A stretch of DNA of 64,000 nucleotides from Rhizomys pruinosus (lineage: Eukaryota; Chordata; Mammalia; Rodentia; Spalacidae): assembly GCA_009823505.1 (NCBI GenBank), contig VZQC01006697.1, forward strand, positions 1,055,474-1,119,473, in the 5' to 3' direction. Shown in pieces: positions 46,421 to 62,153 of this stretch. Both the position numbers and the translations under genes were made by a program. The notes below the pieces were generated by a model, which searched no databases, was not told the DNA's origin, and saw only the letters and a program-made list of their open reading frames with translations. Every line of letters begins with the position of its first letter. The first letter of the stretch is position 1.

Positions 46421-48768
46421 TGTTTTCTAATTCTATTAGATTAATTTCTAAGAGTATTACTTGGAATGACATTTTTTTCATCTTTGACTATCAGTTAATA
46501 TGGGCAGAAATGAAAACAGGATTCCAAACTATAGGAAGAGGGAGTACATAAAGGACATCAGTTCATTGAGCAAAGAAGACATTGGTTTTCAGGGATTCAG
46601 GGGTATTTATATCATTGTGATGTGACATGTGGCATTGTATTTAGGAGGAATACTTGCTAAGAGTTGCAATCCCATGAGTTGATAATTTTGGCTAAATTTC
46701 TCAATAAGAGCATGGATTTTCATGTTCATGAGACCATTTCATTCTGTATTTGTCTCTGTGAATAAATGCAGATTGTCTAAACCATCAATATTATGATCGA
46801 CTCGGGCTTTTGTCTTGAGTTTTCTATGTAGATCTACAAGTTTTCCCCTCTACCTCCTCAGGAAAAAAGTCTGGGAACAAAGATACATCAAATCATCAGA
46901 GGTCAGACATAGACTTTTCTGCAACCTCTGCAGGTCTCAAAGATTCAAACACAAACTGCCTGAATCATAAGAAGTTTAATTGAGTAGATAAAGAGGTCCT
47001 CATAATTATAAATTGTAGTAGATATAACAAGAGGCTAAATGCATAGCTGTGGTTTTAATTACCTGGTGCTTCAAATTAGTAATGTTGGATTCAGTCAGAA
47101 ATCAGTGATGTTATACGTTGAAAACCTCATCACCATGTAGTTCATTCCTCATTAGATCTCGCTGTGTGAATCATTCAATGCAACACCTTGCTGAGCATGA
47201 AAAGAAAAAGTTGGCCCTATTTTGTTGCCTTCCAAGACCCTTGGAACTCTATGTAGAGTAAATTCTTTCTCACCAGAGATAGGAGAATTAACCGTTCTTT
47301 GTTAGATGTGTTAAAAAATGCAGCAGACAGTTTTGCTTGCAACAGATAACACCCATGTGCATACTCAATCTGCTATTCAAATTTGCATCTGGAATTTGTT
47401 AGCTATTGAACTGATACAAAATGCAGCCAAGAGCCTCCTAACAAGTCAAAGTGAAGGCTAAAGCCCTGAAAGTGCCCTTACTGCTAGCCGTTTAAAGCGT
47501 TGTCATGCAAGTTAAGGCACATTTCCTTTTCCTTCTCCCTCTCTTTTTTTACTCCCTTTAGGGTTTTAAATACGTCCTTCCCTCAGAGGAGAAAGAAGGT
47601 AGTTTGCAAAGCCAAGAGACCAAAGCACTTCAGTTCTCTTCATGGGAGAATTAAATATGATCGGTAGGCCTGTCATTTTGAGCTGTCAGGTGCAAAAAAA
47701 TGAACAGCTAGCTAGAAACCTGACATCTCGCTCATATTTATTGAGAAGCAAGATACTTTAGTTCTTGCTTTTGTGTTGAGAATCATCTAGTATGGAAAGA
47801 AAAGAAATTAACGGTCCTTCTCCTTTGCAACAAATCATTTTCTTCTACATTGCTAAATACTACTTAAATTTTACCCACTTATGGACCCATCTTTCTTGCT
47901 TTTTGACAAATTGATGAATTTGCATTAAACATGGCTGATAGACACAATATCAGACTGAAGATGTGACTTTATGTGTTTAACCACATCATTATATAATATA
48001 GAAACTAAGCATGTGGGAACTATGTCAGAGTCTGATCTCAGCTTGTGAGTTGAAGTGAAACTAATGCTATTGATTGGAATATCATGGAGAACATCTGAGA
48101 CTAGATGAGTTGCTTCAGAGTCTGGACATGGCATCTTTTTTCACCAGGCAGAGTTCAGTTGTGCACCTGAGATTCAAACAGAATCTGAAGGGTTCCTTTG
48201 TCTTCCAGAGTGATAATATTTGCTGAATATACAAAGAAGTGGCCCAGTGAGTTCTCATGTGTCTGATATTGTTTGTATTGTGGAAATAGAATGTACATTT
48301 GAATACATTTGAATACCATATCAATATTGCAACCATTTAAAAGTAGAGAAACAAAGCTTGTTTATGTATAGCATATCACCATCAATCAAAGCAATTTTGA
48401 GTTTAACAGTTCAATGATTTCTATGGAGAGGGAGAAAGGTAGATGATTAAGTATAGTGGCACCATAAATTTCTTGTATATTATGCAGTGTAGCTATTGAT
48501 GTAGACTCTTATTTAGTAAATTAAAGTTATGATACTTATGAATGAATGAGCTTACCAAAATTAGACACTGAAGTTTAATGATTGATTCAAAACCAACAAC
48601 TTCACATTTATATTGATATATCACTTGAACTTCCTTTCTCTTGTAGCCATTTGCATAGCAATTATCTAATTAAGGTAACATGGTACAATTAACTAGAGAA
48701 GGAAACCGATATTTATAAAGCTCCCACTAGCATTATATGCACACATGTATAATTTTAATTTGCTCAGC

Positions 48769-48770
<2 letters not shown>
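46421..48770. other. Unrecognised intronic sequence
   Basis: No coding, SINE or LTR text recognised. Confidence 0.55.

Positions 48771-48850
<80 letters not shown>
48771..48850. repeat. (TA)n-(GA)n compound microsatellite
   Basis: A TA repeat to about 48812 is followed directly by a GA repeat to 48849. The minus-strand open frame with Ser-Leu and Tyr-Ile repeats is just this tract. Confidence 0.97.
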
Positions 48851-50795
<1,945 letters not shown>

Positions 50796-52940
50796 TAGCT
50801 AATCAACACTGACTATATTTTTAAAGCACCTAAATTTACTTTACAAGTAAAATATATACAGATGCTATATTTGGGGCAATTGCAATTTTCTGAAGAAATC
50901 TTCCAAATGAAAATCAACAGATGCTTTACATCTCAGTCCTAAGAGTTTGAACACTATTCTGTGCATGAAGAGACATTCATTACATGTTTTTTTTAAGTCA
51001 GAGCAAACCTAGATATACTTACAACTTAGTAAGGTAATATTGAACAGTGTAAAAAGTGAAGTGGATATCTGGAATTTGAAGAAATTTATTATACTTGCTA
51101 AAGGAAGTTTATGTCAGGAAAGATTTAACACAGAGTAAAGGGGTTGAAATGATAAGACTGGATTTCTAAATAAATTTAATGTAGGAGAGTAAGGATTGAG
51201 TTCCTAGTTTTTGATCTGATGAGATGGTGATTATTGTTATCAAGTGGTACAGAGAGAAAGCAAGGGTGCTGTTTATAGAGGAACAATAATTCACCTTTGA
51301 TCATTTTGTATTTGAGATGCAGGTGAAATACCAAAGAAAACAGTTGAGGAACCTAAGTCTAGAGATCATGGGAGAGATCAAGAGAGATTTGGGGAGCATA
51401 TGGATGCTGGGAAAATTGATATGGTCGCTGTCATCAAATTTGTTGATACAAGAAAGGAAGGGACAGAGAGACTTCTGGGGAATAGTAATGTTTAAGGGGT
51501 AAAAGGTAGAGAAAGCAGAGGCCACAAAGAAAACAAAAATGAAAACATCAAATAATTAGGTAGAATACTAGGAAAAATAAGCATTTAATGGAAACCAAGG
51601 AAACAATGGATTTTATGGAGAAAAAAAAAAGATCTGTTAGTAACAGTTGTCCAAGAGCTCAGAAAAGATAAAGATTATAAACTGGGTGTTAGATTTTTCA
51701 GTTACAATATAATTTGTTACCTTAGGAAGAGTCAGTGAAACTAATTGTCAGGATTTTGAGAGTGAAAAGGAAACACTTAACTAAAAAAAAAAAAGAAGAC
51801 AGGTAATCAGTCAATGTGGGCTTGATTTTGCATGGAGGAAGGAAGATAATTTAGAAAGTAAAATGGACAATTAATTGCACAAAGAGATGTTTGTTTTTAA
51901 GTTAGAAAAACATGAACGTGTTTAGAAATTATTAGGGAAGGGTGGAAGGTACCGGCAGAGAGGTGTTAGAGAGTAAACAAAGGTCCCAAAGGAGGTCCAA
52001 CCCAACCTAAGATTAAACTTTTCTGTACAGTAGCACAATCCAGGAGAAGAAGAATGGAGCTGGGCATTAGAAGGAAAATAACACTGCAGAGCAAAATGAA
52101 GATGGCAGTTGGGTGCAGTAAGAAATTATAGCCTCCATTTTGGAACACAAAGTCAAAAGTAATGAGAATCTGGTCCTTTCTTGAGTTGAAAGAGGAATAA
52201 ATAGATGAGTTTTGCATCTTTGGATGGGTTAGAAAAGTGAGACCTTCTCTCAGGGATTTATTCTTAAAGTTCAATATCTACCCCAACGTTCAACTTTCTA
52301 ATGAGATACAAATTCCTTGGCTTATTATTCCTCCATAATTTTAAGTCATAATAAATTAGAATTATTGTAATTTTTATAATTGTTATTTAACTAGGCTTAT
52401 TATATATAGTAATATATATTACTGAATGTTAGCAGTGTGGTTTTGAGAAGTGGTTGAGAAATCCTCTTGACATTGTCAAAAATAGTCAACATCATCTATA
52501 CTGACAGCATAACGGTGTATCAGGTCTAGGCAATTAATGGAGCATTTAATCAGGCTTGAGGTGGCTGCATATTTAGTATTTCATTGCCTTTGTCCTTGGT
52601 GAACTGGTGTATTCTTTACTCATAACTATGAAGAGAAGGAATAATGGTAACAGCTTATGGCATGGTAATTTGTTTTAAATTTTCAAATGCCATATCGTAC
52701 TGTGCCCATGTTTAGGCTGCCCTAGCACGTCAATTTTGAATATTTCTGTTTTGTCATCATATTGCATTGATGTGAACTTGAAAGTCTTCACCAGACAGAC
52801 CAGGTCTAAGACAGATGAACATCCTGTCTTTGGAGTATCCAACTATTTCAGTGCCAATGGCAGTTTTCACATTGTTTGATAATTCATTGGTAAAGCTGTG
52901 GACATACCACAACACTTCTCTAGGGTTTCAATAGGAACTC

Positions 52941-53202
52941 TTTATTTTATTTTATTTTTTTAATAATTTTATTTATTTCTGTATGTGTATGAATGTACTG
53001 TCTGCATGCAAGTTTGTGCACCTGTGTCGTGCAATGCCGTCGAGGTCAGAACAGGGTGTCGGATTCCCCTGGAACTGGAGTTCTCCTGGAATTGGAGTTT
53101 CAGACGGTGGTTCTCGGCCGCCATGTGGGTGCTGGGGATCGAACCCGGGTCCTCTGCAAGAGCGGACGGCACTCTTAACTGCTAGGCTATCTCTCCAGCC
53201 CC
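52941..53202 (-). mobile_element. Young B2 SINE (antisense) in AFF2 intron 2
   Basis: The full-length complement of the 16327 B2. It has the decayed A-tail at 52941-52975, gtgcacctgtgtcgtgcaat, gccgccatgtgggtgctggg and gatcgaacccgggtcctctg, and it ends ctatctctccagcccc. Many CpGs survive, so it is recent. The open frames at 52983-53261 are inside it. Confidence 0.95.
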
Positions 53203-53819
53203 GCTATGCCAAATTTAAATCATACTCTCATCACAGGAACAATAGCATCAGTAGTTCCTAAACTAGGCAATTTGAGCACCATTTCCTTGCACCTACTGCC
53301 TTTTCTTGTAAGAAAGGAAAAATGTGGATGTTTCCTGTTCCTTATTGATTTCTTTCTTTGTTGTACCTATACTATTTCCACAGTGAAAATCATGTTGACC
53401 ACTTGAAGATTCGGTTGGTGTTGAGATGTTCTATCTAGAGGTGTTTGTGCAGTTTATATCTTTGAAAATGAAATCTGTGCATTTGCATTCATGTTTTCAA
53501 AAGTGCCTGAGAAATGTGAAATCATTTGACATGACAAAGTCAGCATTGAGAGACTAATGAGGAAAACTTATGTCCATAGTGTAGACTAGAGCCTTGTGTA
53601 TGTATTCATTTAGCCTTATAATAAGTGGAAAAGACACTCCCCTTGCAATTTCTTGAGGAATTTTAACCTCAAGAATTCGGTGGCTGCTCTGCAGCCTCAC
53701 ATTTTCATGGATGTTGGTATTAGATTTTGTATTCTGTTCAATGTGACATTTTATGCATGGTTGGAATTTGTTTTTCCTTAGCCAGGAAGTCAAGTCAATT
53801 GATAAGTTTGCTTTTCTCT

Positions 53820-54030
53820 TCTTTTAAATTATTTTATTTATTATTTTTTGTTTAATGTATATAAGTGCAGTTGTGTTGTGCAATGCCTGCAGAGGTCAAA
53901 AGAGGGTGCTGGAACCCATGCAAGTGGAGTCATGTTTGATTGTTAGCCATCCTGTGAATGTTTGGAATTGAAACCAGGTCCTCTGCAAGAGCAGCCAGTG
54001 CTCTTAACCACTTAGCCATCTGTCTAGCCC
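53820..54030 (-). mobile_element. B2 SINE (antisense, older)
   Basis: Contains gtgttgtgcaatgcctgcag, gtcctctgcaagagcagcca and ccacttagccatctgtctag. CpGs are lost. Confidence 0.9.
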
Positions 54031-54174
54031 CAGAACTTCTCTTTTTTGATCCATAGTTTCCTCCCTTTTGAAGTTAACCATAAAAATTAATTTCTTCTTC
54101 CCCTCCTACTCTTCCATCACCACCACTGCTGCTGCTGTGGTGACTACTACCTTTAAAACTTTTTTATGGCTCAA

Positions 54175-54335
54175 TAGCAATGAGGAAACTGAGGCACAGA
54201 AAGTTGTACTGACTTATACAAAGATGTCTTTACTGGAGTTGGTAGAGGAGAAATGGAGACCAGTTCTCATAAGGATCTAATGAAACAACTTGCAATGTCT
54301 TGCTTTAGAAAGTGTAAAGTGCTATAAAAGGTCAA
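54175..54335. mobile_element. Possible MIR fragment
   Basis: The phrase aatgaggaaactgaggcaca is typical of antisense MIR, but nearby text (agtgtaaagtgctataaaag) looks like the sense strand, so orientation is unclear. Confidence 0.35.
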
Positions 54336-57300
54336 GTTCTTGTCATCGTTATGAATAAAGAAAGAAATGGCAACTTACAGCCTCGAGAGATTAACTGAAA
54401 ATACTAGAATTAGAACAACATGGGAATTACTAAATTACATACTTTAGCTACAATAAAATAGAAGAAAAACGAACTTAAAAACTTGATTTATTTTGCTTAT
54501 TTTATTAAAAAGAAATAACATGGTACAATAGCCTCTCAGAACATTAGTCTGGCAATGAAATTATACTACTGATTTGTAGATAGCATTTGAAGCAAACTGG
54601 GTGAACTTTGCATTTCCTAAAGTAATGAGAAGCAAAAAGCATAAATGAAAGAGTGCTGTTAGTCATGAGCCACAAACCAGACATGTAATTTATGCCTGAA
54701 AACACTTAGAAAATGGATTTCCTTGATGATAGAGAAATTGTGATTACTTAGAAAATAATGGCTACAGAGGTTACCTATAAGGAATGAACCAATTATGTAG
54801 AAAGGGAACTAAAAACTGGTCAAATTGAAAGAAGCCTATAATTGATTGAAACAACTAAATTTCATCTTTTCCATGTTTAGAATGTTTGATCAAGACTGCC
54901 AAGAATACTTTCTTCTTTAATAGGATTACTAAGACTCTGGAGGGCAAAAAACAACAGTGTCCATCAGAATTTGTTATGGTATATAATAAGAGTCTATTAC
55001 ATAGGTGTGGATAAATGTCTTTCAGGCCCCACTAGGCTTTCTATCCAGCCTATCTCATATGAGAATTACAGTGATTGTTTGTCAGTTGCCTTCTCCAAAG
55101 GTAGAGAGGCAGGGGAATGTTACACACAGTTTGGCCTGGACTATTACTTATCTGGTGATTGTTTTAACAGTGAGCTTTTTGAAGTTATGTGTCTGTGTTT
55201 ACCCTTTGTCAAAATATCTCCCATAAGCATTTTAACTTACCAGTTGTTGTTAGAATGAGCACAGTAATTCCTACTTGTTGCCCCAACACATTGGTTAGGC
55301 AAACATGGGGATCTTCAACCACCAACTCAGAATTTGTCTCCATTGAATTCAACCACATTTTATCACCTAAACTGTTCTTGTCTGGAGTCCTTCTGAGATA
55401 ATTGCTCTCTGAGGAAGCTAGTCTAAGTGAGATAACAGCCCTCAATTTCTCCAGGTTATCACAGCACTACCCTTATGCCATAAGTATATAGGAAAGCTTC
55501 AGACTGTTCTCATATTAGCATATAGCAATAACTTGAAATTCAGTCATGCCTTCAGTGAATTACACTGCAATATAATGATCTTAGCTTTCTATGTATGAGA
55601 AATGCACCTAAGAAATATCTTTGCACGTTATAGATGATTAGTGATGAAAATGGTTTGCTTTATTATTTTGAATTTCTTAGGAATGAACCAATGGAATTCT
55701 TTTTCTCACTTTTATATCTGTTAACCATGTGTGTCACTTAATGAGCCAAGATGATATTCTTGTTTTCATCAGCAATAGATGATTCTTTAACCAATGAGCT
55801 CCCATCTTTGTCTTAGCTACTAAGATCTTCAAGTGTTTCAATTTACTGTTCAATCATAGTAACCAAGTTAACATGTCTTTTACATTTCTATTTATATATA
55901 ATTTACTCCAAGCTATTATATATCATTTATTTTAATATAGACTCAGGATAGAAAGCAATTTGTTTCTATTAAATTCTGGAACAATTTATTATGTAAGTTA
56001 ACATATACTAGACATGGCAACAAATCTTGCTGATAAAAGATGAATAAAAGAAGGTCCCTGAACTTTAACAGCTATAGATTTAGTCAGAAAAAATGCATAA
56101 CTTCATTATATTGATTTCTAGACTTATTCAGGGAAATTTTAATTTCCCTTTTATTTTATAATTGCACCGTTTTGAACACAGGCCAGTTTTAAACACTGGC
56201 TAGTTCAGAAACTCTCCTAATTTCAAACATGATTTAAAACTCAAGGAGTGATGCTTCAAAAACTAAGGCCATCATAAAATGTAAATGGATGAAAAGACAT
56301 TAAAATAGATATGGTACTTTCTGCTGAAAACAAAAGAAGCACATGCCGTCAACATTCCACCAAAATAAAAATAGGAATGGGACTTGCCTGCTTTCAAGCA
56401 AATGAAATCATTTTGGGTCAGAGAGAGGGAAATGACTTCTCAGGGCAAGAGATATTGTGCTGGTATCTCTAATGTTTAGGGTAAGGTTTTGTCAAACTCT
56501 GCTTCCAAGAAAGCCAGTAAGCACAATGAGGAAACTGCAAGCACGAAAATAAATCACATGTTTCTGCTAGTAGAATGAGATCTTTGAACAAATCCAGGTA
56601 TCAGTGTTTGGTAGTAATCAGTCATCTGACTTGAGTGGTAATGTCTTTCTTTGAGGGGCCAAGACAACCTTGAAAACGTTTCAAATGTGCATCAAATTCT
56701 TCCTGGGCTTATCACAATGGAATTTCTTTGTTTTATACTTAGGGATTGAATTAGACAGACTGGTTGGCTGCTGTCCAAATGGTTCATTTTATACATCAGT
56801 TAAAGGAAATTACTATAAGCAGAGTTAATTCCTGCTTTTGCTAAAAAGTAATTTCTGCCATTAAAATTGTAAACCCAGGGAATTTTAGGGAATAGAAATG
56901 ATTTCTCACCATGCACATTTTTAAAATATGCCTTTCAAATATGTCTATGAAAACAGAGTGATTATTCAGCTGAGAATCTTATAGAATGTGAGTTGTTTAA
57001 TCACTACTTCAGCAGTAAAGTTGCATATGATGCAATATAAGATGTTCCTGACTGTAACCAAACTGAAACTGATATCTATTTATTCAATTTCTAAAGATCT
57101 CCACCCAGTACAGAACTCCTTTTGCATATATTTAACATATTTTCCATAATCTTTGAAATTCATATTTCTCTAACTGCCCTCCTTTCTCTGCCAGAGCCTA
57201 TGGATTAACACATGGAATGAATTAAATATGCAAATATCATGCTAATAATGAGGCCAAGGTTTCTAGCTTGATTCTGCTTGTAATTACTCCTTCTTCGTGT

Positions 57301-58682
57301 CCTTTCCTGGCTCCTCTCTTTTCCCCAGTATCTTGGCATAAAGGATTCTTCCTTGAGCCCAAACTTCTACATTTTCTTTCCATGGGTGATTTCATCGATT
57401 ACTAATGCTTCACTAGCTAGCTAGCCATCCTCACATTTTCCTGTCTTCACTTATAAAGATATATCTTCTTGGAACAGACTGAGACAGATCTGCGACTTGG
57501 ATAAATACCACCTGTGTATCTTTGGTATGACAGGAAGTGTTGAGAGCATGTGACATAACATGAACATTTAATACTTATCTTCAGTGGACCATATACCAAG
57601 GGGAAGGCAATCACCTATTCCTCTCCATGAAAAGAATGCTGCATAGGATGGCCTCCATGGTAGTTATTTTCCTTGCAACATCTACGGCCAGAATAGTACA
57701 GCCTAAACACAATGAAATACTTTGCTTTTCTGAATTCAGCACATTTCTTTGATAACTTATTTGCATGCAAAGAGAATAATAAAAGATATTTGAGAATGAA
57801 CAATTGAATATCATCAAATTCATTTCCAAGTATACAGTTACCCATCATTTTTTTAGTTATGAACGCTATGCTCCCTCATTGCAAAAATTCATGCAAGAGC
57901 CAAATTATTTAAAACAAACAATCTATCATTTTTAAGGTTTGCATATCCTACAGGGGGTGGTAGAGTTGGGCTGTTCCTTGTCCATAGATAAATTTGGTTG
58001 GTTCTTTTACATTAGCCTAACGTCACTTTGAAAAGGCAACTTTGTTTTGATTTACTTAAGTAACAATTTAAATTCTTGAATACAATTTTCTAACTCACTG
58101 CAAAGACATACATAGGAGAGCTTGAGTCACTGTTGATGAACAATTACAGCATTTCAAAGTAAATGAGTATGAATCACCAATGTGTAAACACAGTCGCCCC
58201 CAGAGTATGTAGGCAGGCACCAGTAATTTATACAGTTCTCTGATTAAAAAGAATTAGAACCATGTTAGTCATAAGTTAGCTCAATTAGATGTTGTTTAAT
58301 CCCATGCATTTCAAAAGTTGGAACAGTGAGGACAGCACAATTTAACTACGTTCTCTCTATTAAATGGGCTAAACATTGTTTTTATGGTATAATGAAATGC
58401 AAGTGCTGAGGGATCAAGACTATATAAAAGTCAAGTATTCCATCATAATTCCAATGACCAATAAGAGGACATTTTTAATCATAACATGCTATGTAACAAT
58501 TCATCTCATCTGACCTAAAATCAGTAGTATTTTTTATGACAAATTTAATGACATCTTAAATCTATTTCACAAAGAACATGGTTAAAAGTAGGCTAGAGAT
58601 AGTAAACTAACCATTCCTCATACCCCTTCATTCCCAGAATTTCTTTTCAATATTGATTATTTTCATTCTTTTTCCTTTTTAT

Positions 58683-58920
58683 AGACATTTTATTTTTTTC
58701 TTTTATTTATTTTATTTTATGTGGATGAATGCTTTTTATTTTCATTTATGTAAAAGCACACATGTCATGCAATATATATCAAGAAGAGAAGAGGGAGTCA
58801 GAGTCCTGGAACTGAAGTTATGGGAAATTGTTAGCCACTATGTGGGTGCTGGGAACTGAACCTGAGCCCTCTGCAAGAGCAGCAAGTGTCCTTAACCACT
58901 GAGCCATAGTTCTAGTCCCA
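58683..58920 (-). mobile_element. B2 SINE (antisense, old)
   Basis: Contains cacatgtcatgcaatatata, ccactatgtgggtgctggga, actgaacctgagccctctgc and ends gagccatagttctagtccc. It sits about 170 bp upstream of AFF2 exon 3. Confidence 0.88.
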
Positions 58921-59089
58921 TTTTTTTTTTTTTGCTTATATAGCACATGGAATATATGAAATTATGTGTCAGTGTAACAATTTTAGAAAATTCTAATAGT
59001 CTACTTAGATATCTGTTTGAAGCATTAACAATAGGAAACACAAACCTATTCATTCTTTCTCTTCCCACCCCCATTTTTTATTATTTTAG

Positions 59090-59947
59090 ACAAACAAAGG
59101 TGATGCCCTTGCCAACCGAGTCCAGAACACACTTGGAAACTATGATGAAATGAAGGATTTACTAACTAACCATTCCAATCAGAATCATTTAGTGGGAATC
59201 CCAAAGAATTCTGTGCCCCAGACTCCTCTCAACAAAAGTGAACCAAGCTTTTTCCCAGAACAAAAGAATCGAATGATCTCAACTCATCAGGATAATAACC
59301 ACTCTTCAACACCTATGCCTCCACCTTCAGTCGTTATACTGAATTCAACTCTAATACACAGCAACAGAAAATCAAAACCTGAATGGCCTCGAGATAGTCA
59401 CAACCCTAGTGCTGGACAAGCAAGCCAAGGAAGCGGTCACACAAACAAGATGCCCACATCTACACAAGACCCACCTCAAGCCCGACTAGAAGATTTCTTC
59501 ATCTACCCAGCTGAACAACCCCAAATTGGTACAGTTGAAAAATCCAACTCATCTGCAAAGGGAGACAATAATCCCAAGTCTGGTGAAGATGTTTTCAAAG
59601 AAATATTTCAGTCCAACTCAAGTGAAGAATCTGAATTTACAGTGCAAGCACCTGGGTCTCCCCTGGTGGCTTCGTCATTGTTAGCTCCCAGCAGTGGCCT
59701 TTCAGTCCAAACCTTCCCACCAGGGCTTTACTGTAAAACAAGCATGGGGCAGCAAAAGCCAACTGCATATGTCAGACCCATGGACGGTCAAGACCAGGCA
59801 CCAGACATCTCTCCATCACTGAAGCCTTCCATTGAATTTGAGAACAGCTTTGGGAATCTGTCCTTTGGATCACTGTTGGATGGGAAACCCAGTACAACCA
59901 GTTCAAAGACTAAACTGCCAAAGTTCACAATCCTCCAGACAAGTGAA
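59090..59947 (+). CDS. AFF2: AFF2 exon 3 (large N-terminal exon)
   Basis: This 858 bp exon (286 codons, phase 0 at both ends) begins [20 protein letters not shown] and ends [11 protein letters not shown] before the donor GAA|GTAAGT. The first ~35 codons complete the conserved N-terminal homology region ([11 protein letters not shown]). That region contains residues which in AFF4 form part of the P-TEFb contact. The rest is a low-complexity, Pro/Ser/Asn-rich, probably disordered stretch with family-conserved islands: [69 protein letters not shown] and [19 protein letters not shown]. Large size is typical for this AFF2 exon. The frame is intact throughout, with no stop or frameshift. By inference the protein residues are about 61-346, counting 16 codons from exon 1. 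Reading on into the intron gives eight more codons and then a stop. Confidence 0.96.
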
Positions 59948-60077
59948 GTAAGTGGCTTATTAAGTTTTGTTTGATTTCTCAGTTGGATTTTCTATCCTCT
60001 GTTTTCAAGTACTCACAAGCTACTTTGCCTTACTGAACTGTGTGCATGGGTCTTTTCAAGGTGAGAGTTTGATTCTT

Positions 60078-60229
60078 TTTTTTTTTTTTTTTTTTTTTTG
60101 GACAGGTTTCCCTGTAGCCCCAGCTGGCCGGGAACTCACTCTGTAGACCAGGCTGCCCTTGAACTCACAAAGATCTGCCTTCCTCTGCTTCCCAAGTGCT
60201 AGGATTAAAGTCGTGCGCCACCATGTCCA
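60078..60229 (-). mobile_element. B1 SINE (antisense) with 17 bp target-site duplication
   Basis: A long T-run and ggacaggtttccctgtagcc are followed by a full B1 ending gtcgtgcgccaccatgtcca. The flanks gtgagagtttgattctt (60061-60077) and gtgagagtttgactctt (60230-60246) match at 16 of 17 positions. It lies ~130 bp after exon 3. Confidence 0.95.
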
Positions 60230-60544
60230 GTGAGAGTTTGACTCTTGATCTTTAGTGACTTGTGACATGACTGATTAACACAGTATGCAAAATGTTAAGT
60301 AAATATAGTTTCTAATGACAAAATACAAGGTCAGGTTTTACAAAATGATTTTGTATGATAATGTACAAATGAACGGCTTTTGAGATTTTGATTATTATAA
60401 ATAGTCACTGGTTCATGAAAAGAGTATAAATCATCATAGAAATTTACTAGCAGATTAGTAAAAATGTAAAACAAGTTCTCTAGAATTCAGATAGTGAAAA
60501 TGTGTCATTTTCTAAACTCAGAAGTGCAAGACAGTTTTTTAAAC

Positions 60545-60690
60545 ATTCTTTAGAACAGGATCTCATGTAGCTCAGGCTGGCCTGCAATTCAGAAAGTAGT
60601 GAAGAATGACCTTAAACTTCTGATTCTCCTACCTCTACCTCACAAGTGCTGGGTTTGCAAGCATGAACCACCACACTCAGTACCCAGCAC
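60545..60690 (-). mobile_element. Old B1-like SINE (antisense)
   Basis: Contains aggatctcatgtagctcagg, ctggcctgcaattcag and cacaagtgctgggtttgcaa. Diverged. Confidence 0.7.
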
Positions 60691-61879
60691 TGCAAGACAT
60701 TCTTCAAGATGTCTTTCATTTCTTGTGTACTTTCTAGAGTTTTCCACGACAAGGTGTTATTATTATTGTACATATCCCTCCATTTTCCTTTTTCTTTTTC
60801 CTTTCCACATGAGCTGCATTGCCCACTTACACTACCTCTATCCTTTCTGTTAAACCAACAGACATTGTATTCAACCAGTTCCACTAGGTTTAAAATGACT
60901 CAACAATCTGCTTATCTCAGGAATCAAGCCTATAAAAAAGAATTCCAATGGGAACACAGCTTGTTCGAAATAATGGATGGCTAATGATAGGATGCTGGCC
61001 CTTTGGGCTCCTGGATAGGGTATATATGTGATACTGCCCTTGAGAAAACCTTTTGTAAATAGCCATCAACTGTGCTTCAAATATGTTTTTAGAAGAAGCT
61101 ACTGAACTTAGGTTGGACTTCTGTAGTTGATGACTAGAGGCTTGAAAAACAAAACAGGAAGAAAGTAGATTAACATTTTCAATTGTAGTGACAGGCAGAT
61201 GGTCTGAACTGTTGAACATTCTGAGCCATTGATGTCTAAATTATTGAAGTATGATCATATATTCCCTGTAGCTTTTCTTGTGTTTTTTCATTATCAGTTG
61301 ATCCAGTGATGGTGAATTCAGTCGATGATGGGAACACAAAGTAAGGGAGTATGGGGGTGGTGGATTGTATTTTCCAGACATGTTTTAATATTATCTCATT
61401 TTGAGTCAATCCACATTTTGTTTTGCCATTCACAAAGTCTTGAAAACCTAAGTATTTCTCTGATCTGTCCTTACTTCTCCACTTTCAATACCTTGAATTT
61501 CTCTGTGGATTGTTATGATAAATTTTTTTGATAGACTAAATTCTTCCAGTCCCACTTCTCGTCTAAAACATCCTCCAAATAGGTCAGTCCCTCCTTTTAA
61601 TTCTTCAAATCATTGCTATGACTTTCAAGAAGAAATTCAGCTTTCTTAGTTCCCCATTCAAGGCTCTTCAACTTCTGGTTCCATTCTCCTTTTTCTGGCC
61701 TCACATCATTATACTTCATATGCAGAATAAATCCCAGGCATGGGGAACCATTTTTCCATTTGCTCTTCCAAATGCTTATTACATTTCCATACTCTTTTTG
61801 TCTGCTGACCTCTCAGCCTTAAATGGCTTTCATTCACTATGATTTCCTTCTTTTTTTCCCTGGAGTTTTGCTACTCTTT

Positions 61880-62153
61880 CAGGTCAGTTCAGTTATCATC
61901 TTCTCACTGAAAGTCTTTCTGATCCTCTCACTTTAATTGCAAGCAATTTCCTCTTGGTTCCTCTAATGCCTTAGCTATATGCTCCTGGCTCAACATTCAT
62001 TTCATTGTATTGTAGATACACATTTGTATGTCTGTCTGACTCTTGTAGTAGACTGGGAACCCCCTTAGGGCAAGCATTCTTCTCTCTACTGCAGGGTCCT
62101 ACCAAATGCCTGACATGTAGTAGATATTCAGTAAATGTTCAATGAATGAGCTA
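61880..62153 (+). mobile_element. L2 LINE 3' end (ancient)
   Basis: The order gtagactgggaaccccctta, gggcaagcattcttctctct, atgcctgacatgtagtagat and tcagtaaatgttcaatgaat is the well-known L2 3' terminus in sense orientation. Confidence 0.75.

Noticed and set aside
59082..60000. AFF2 exon 3 considered as AFF1, AFF3 or AFF4
   Set aside because: The full run of conserved islands (for example [15 protein letters not shown] and [11 protein letters not shown]) and the VAEY junction fit AFF2 best.
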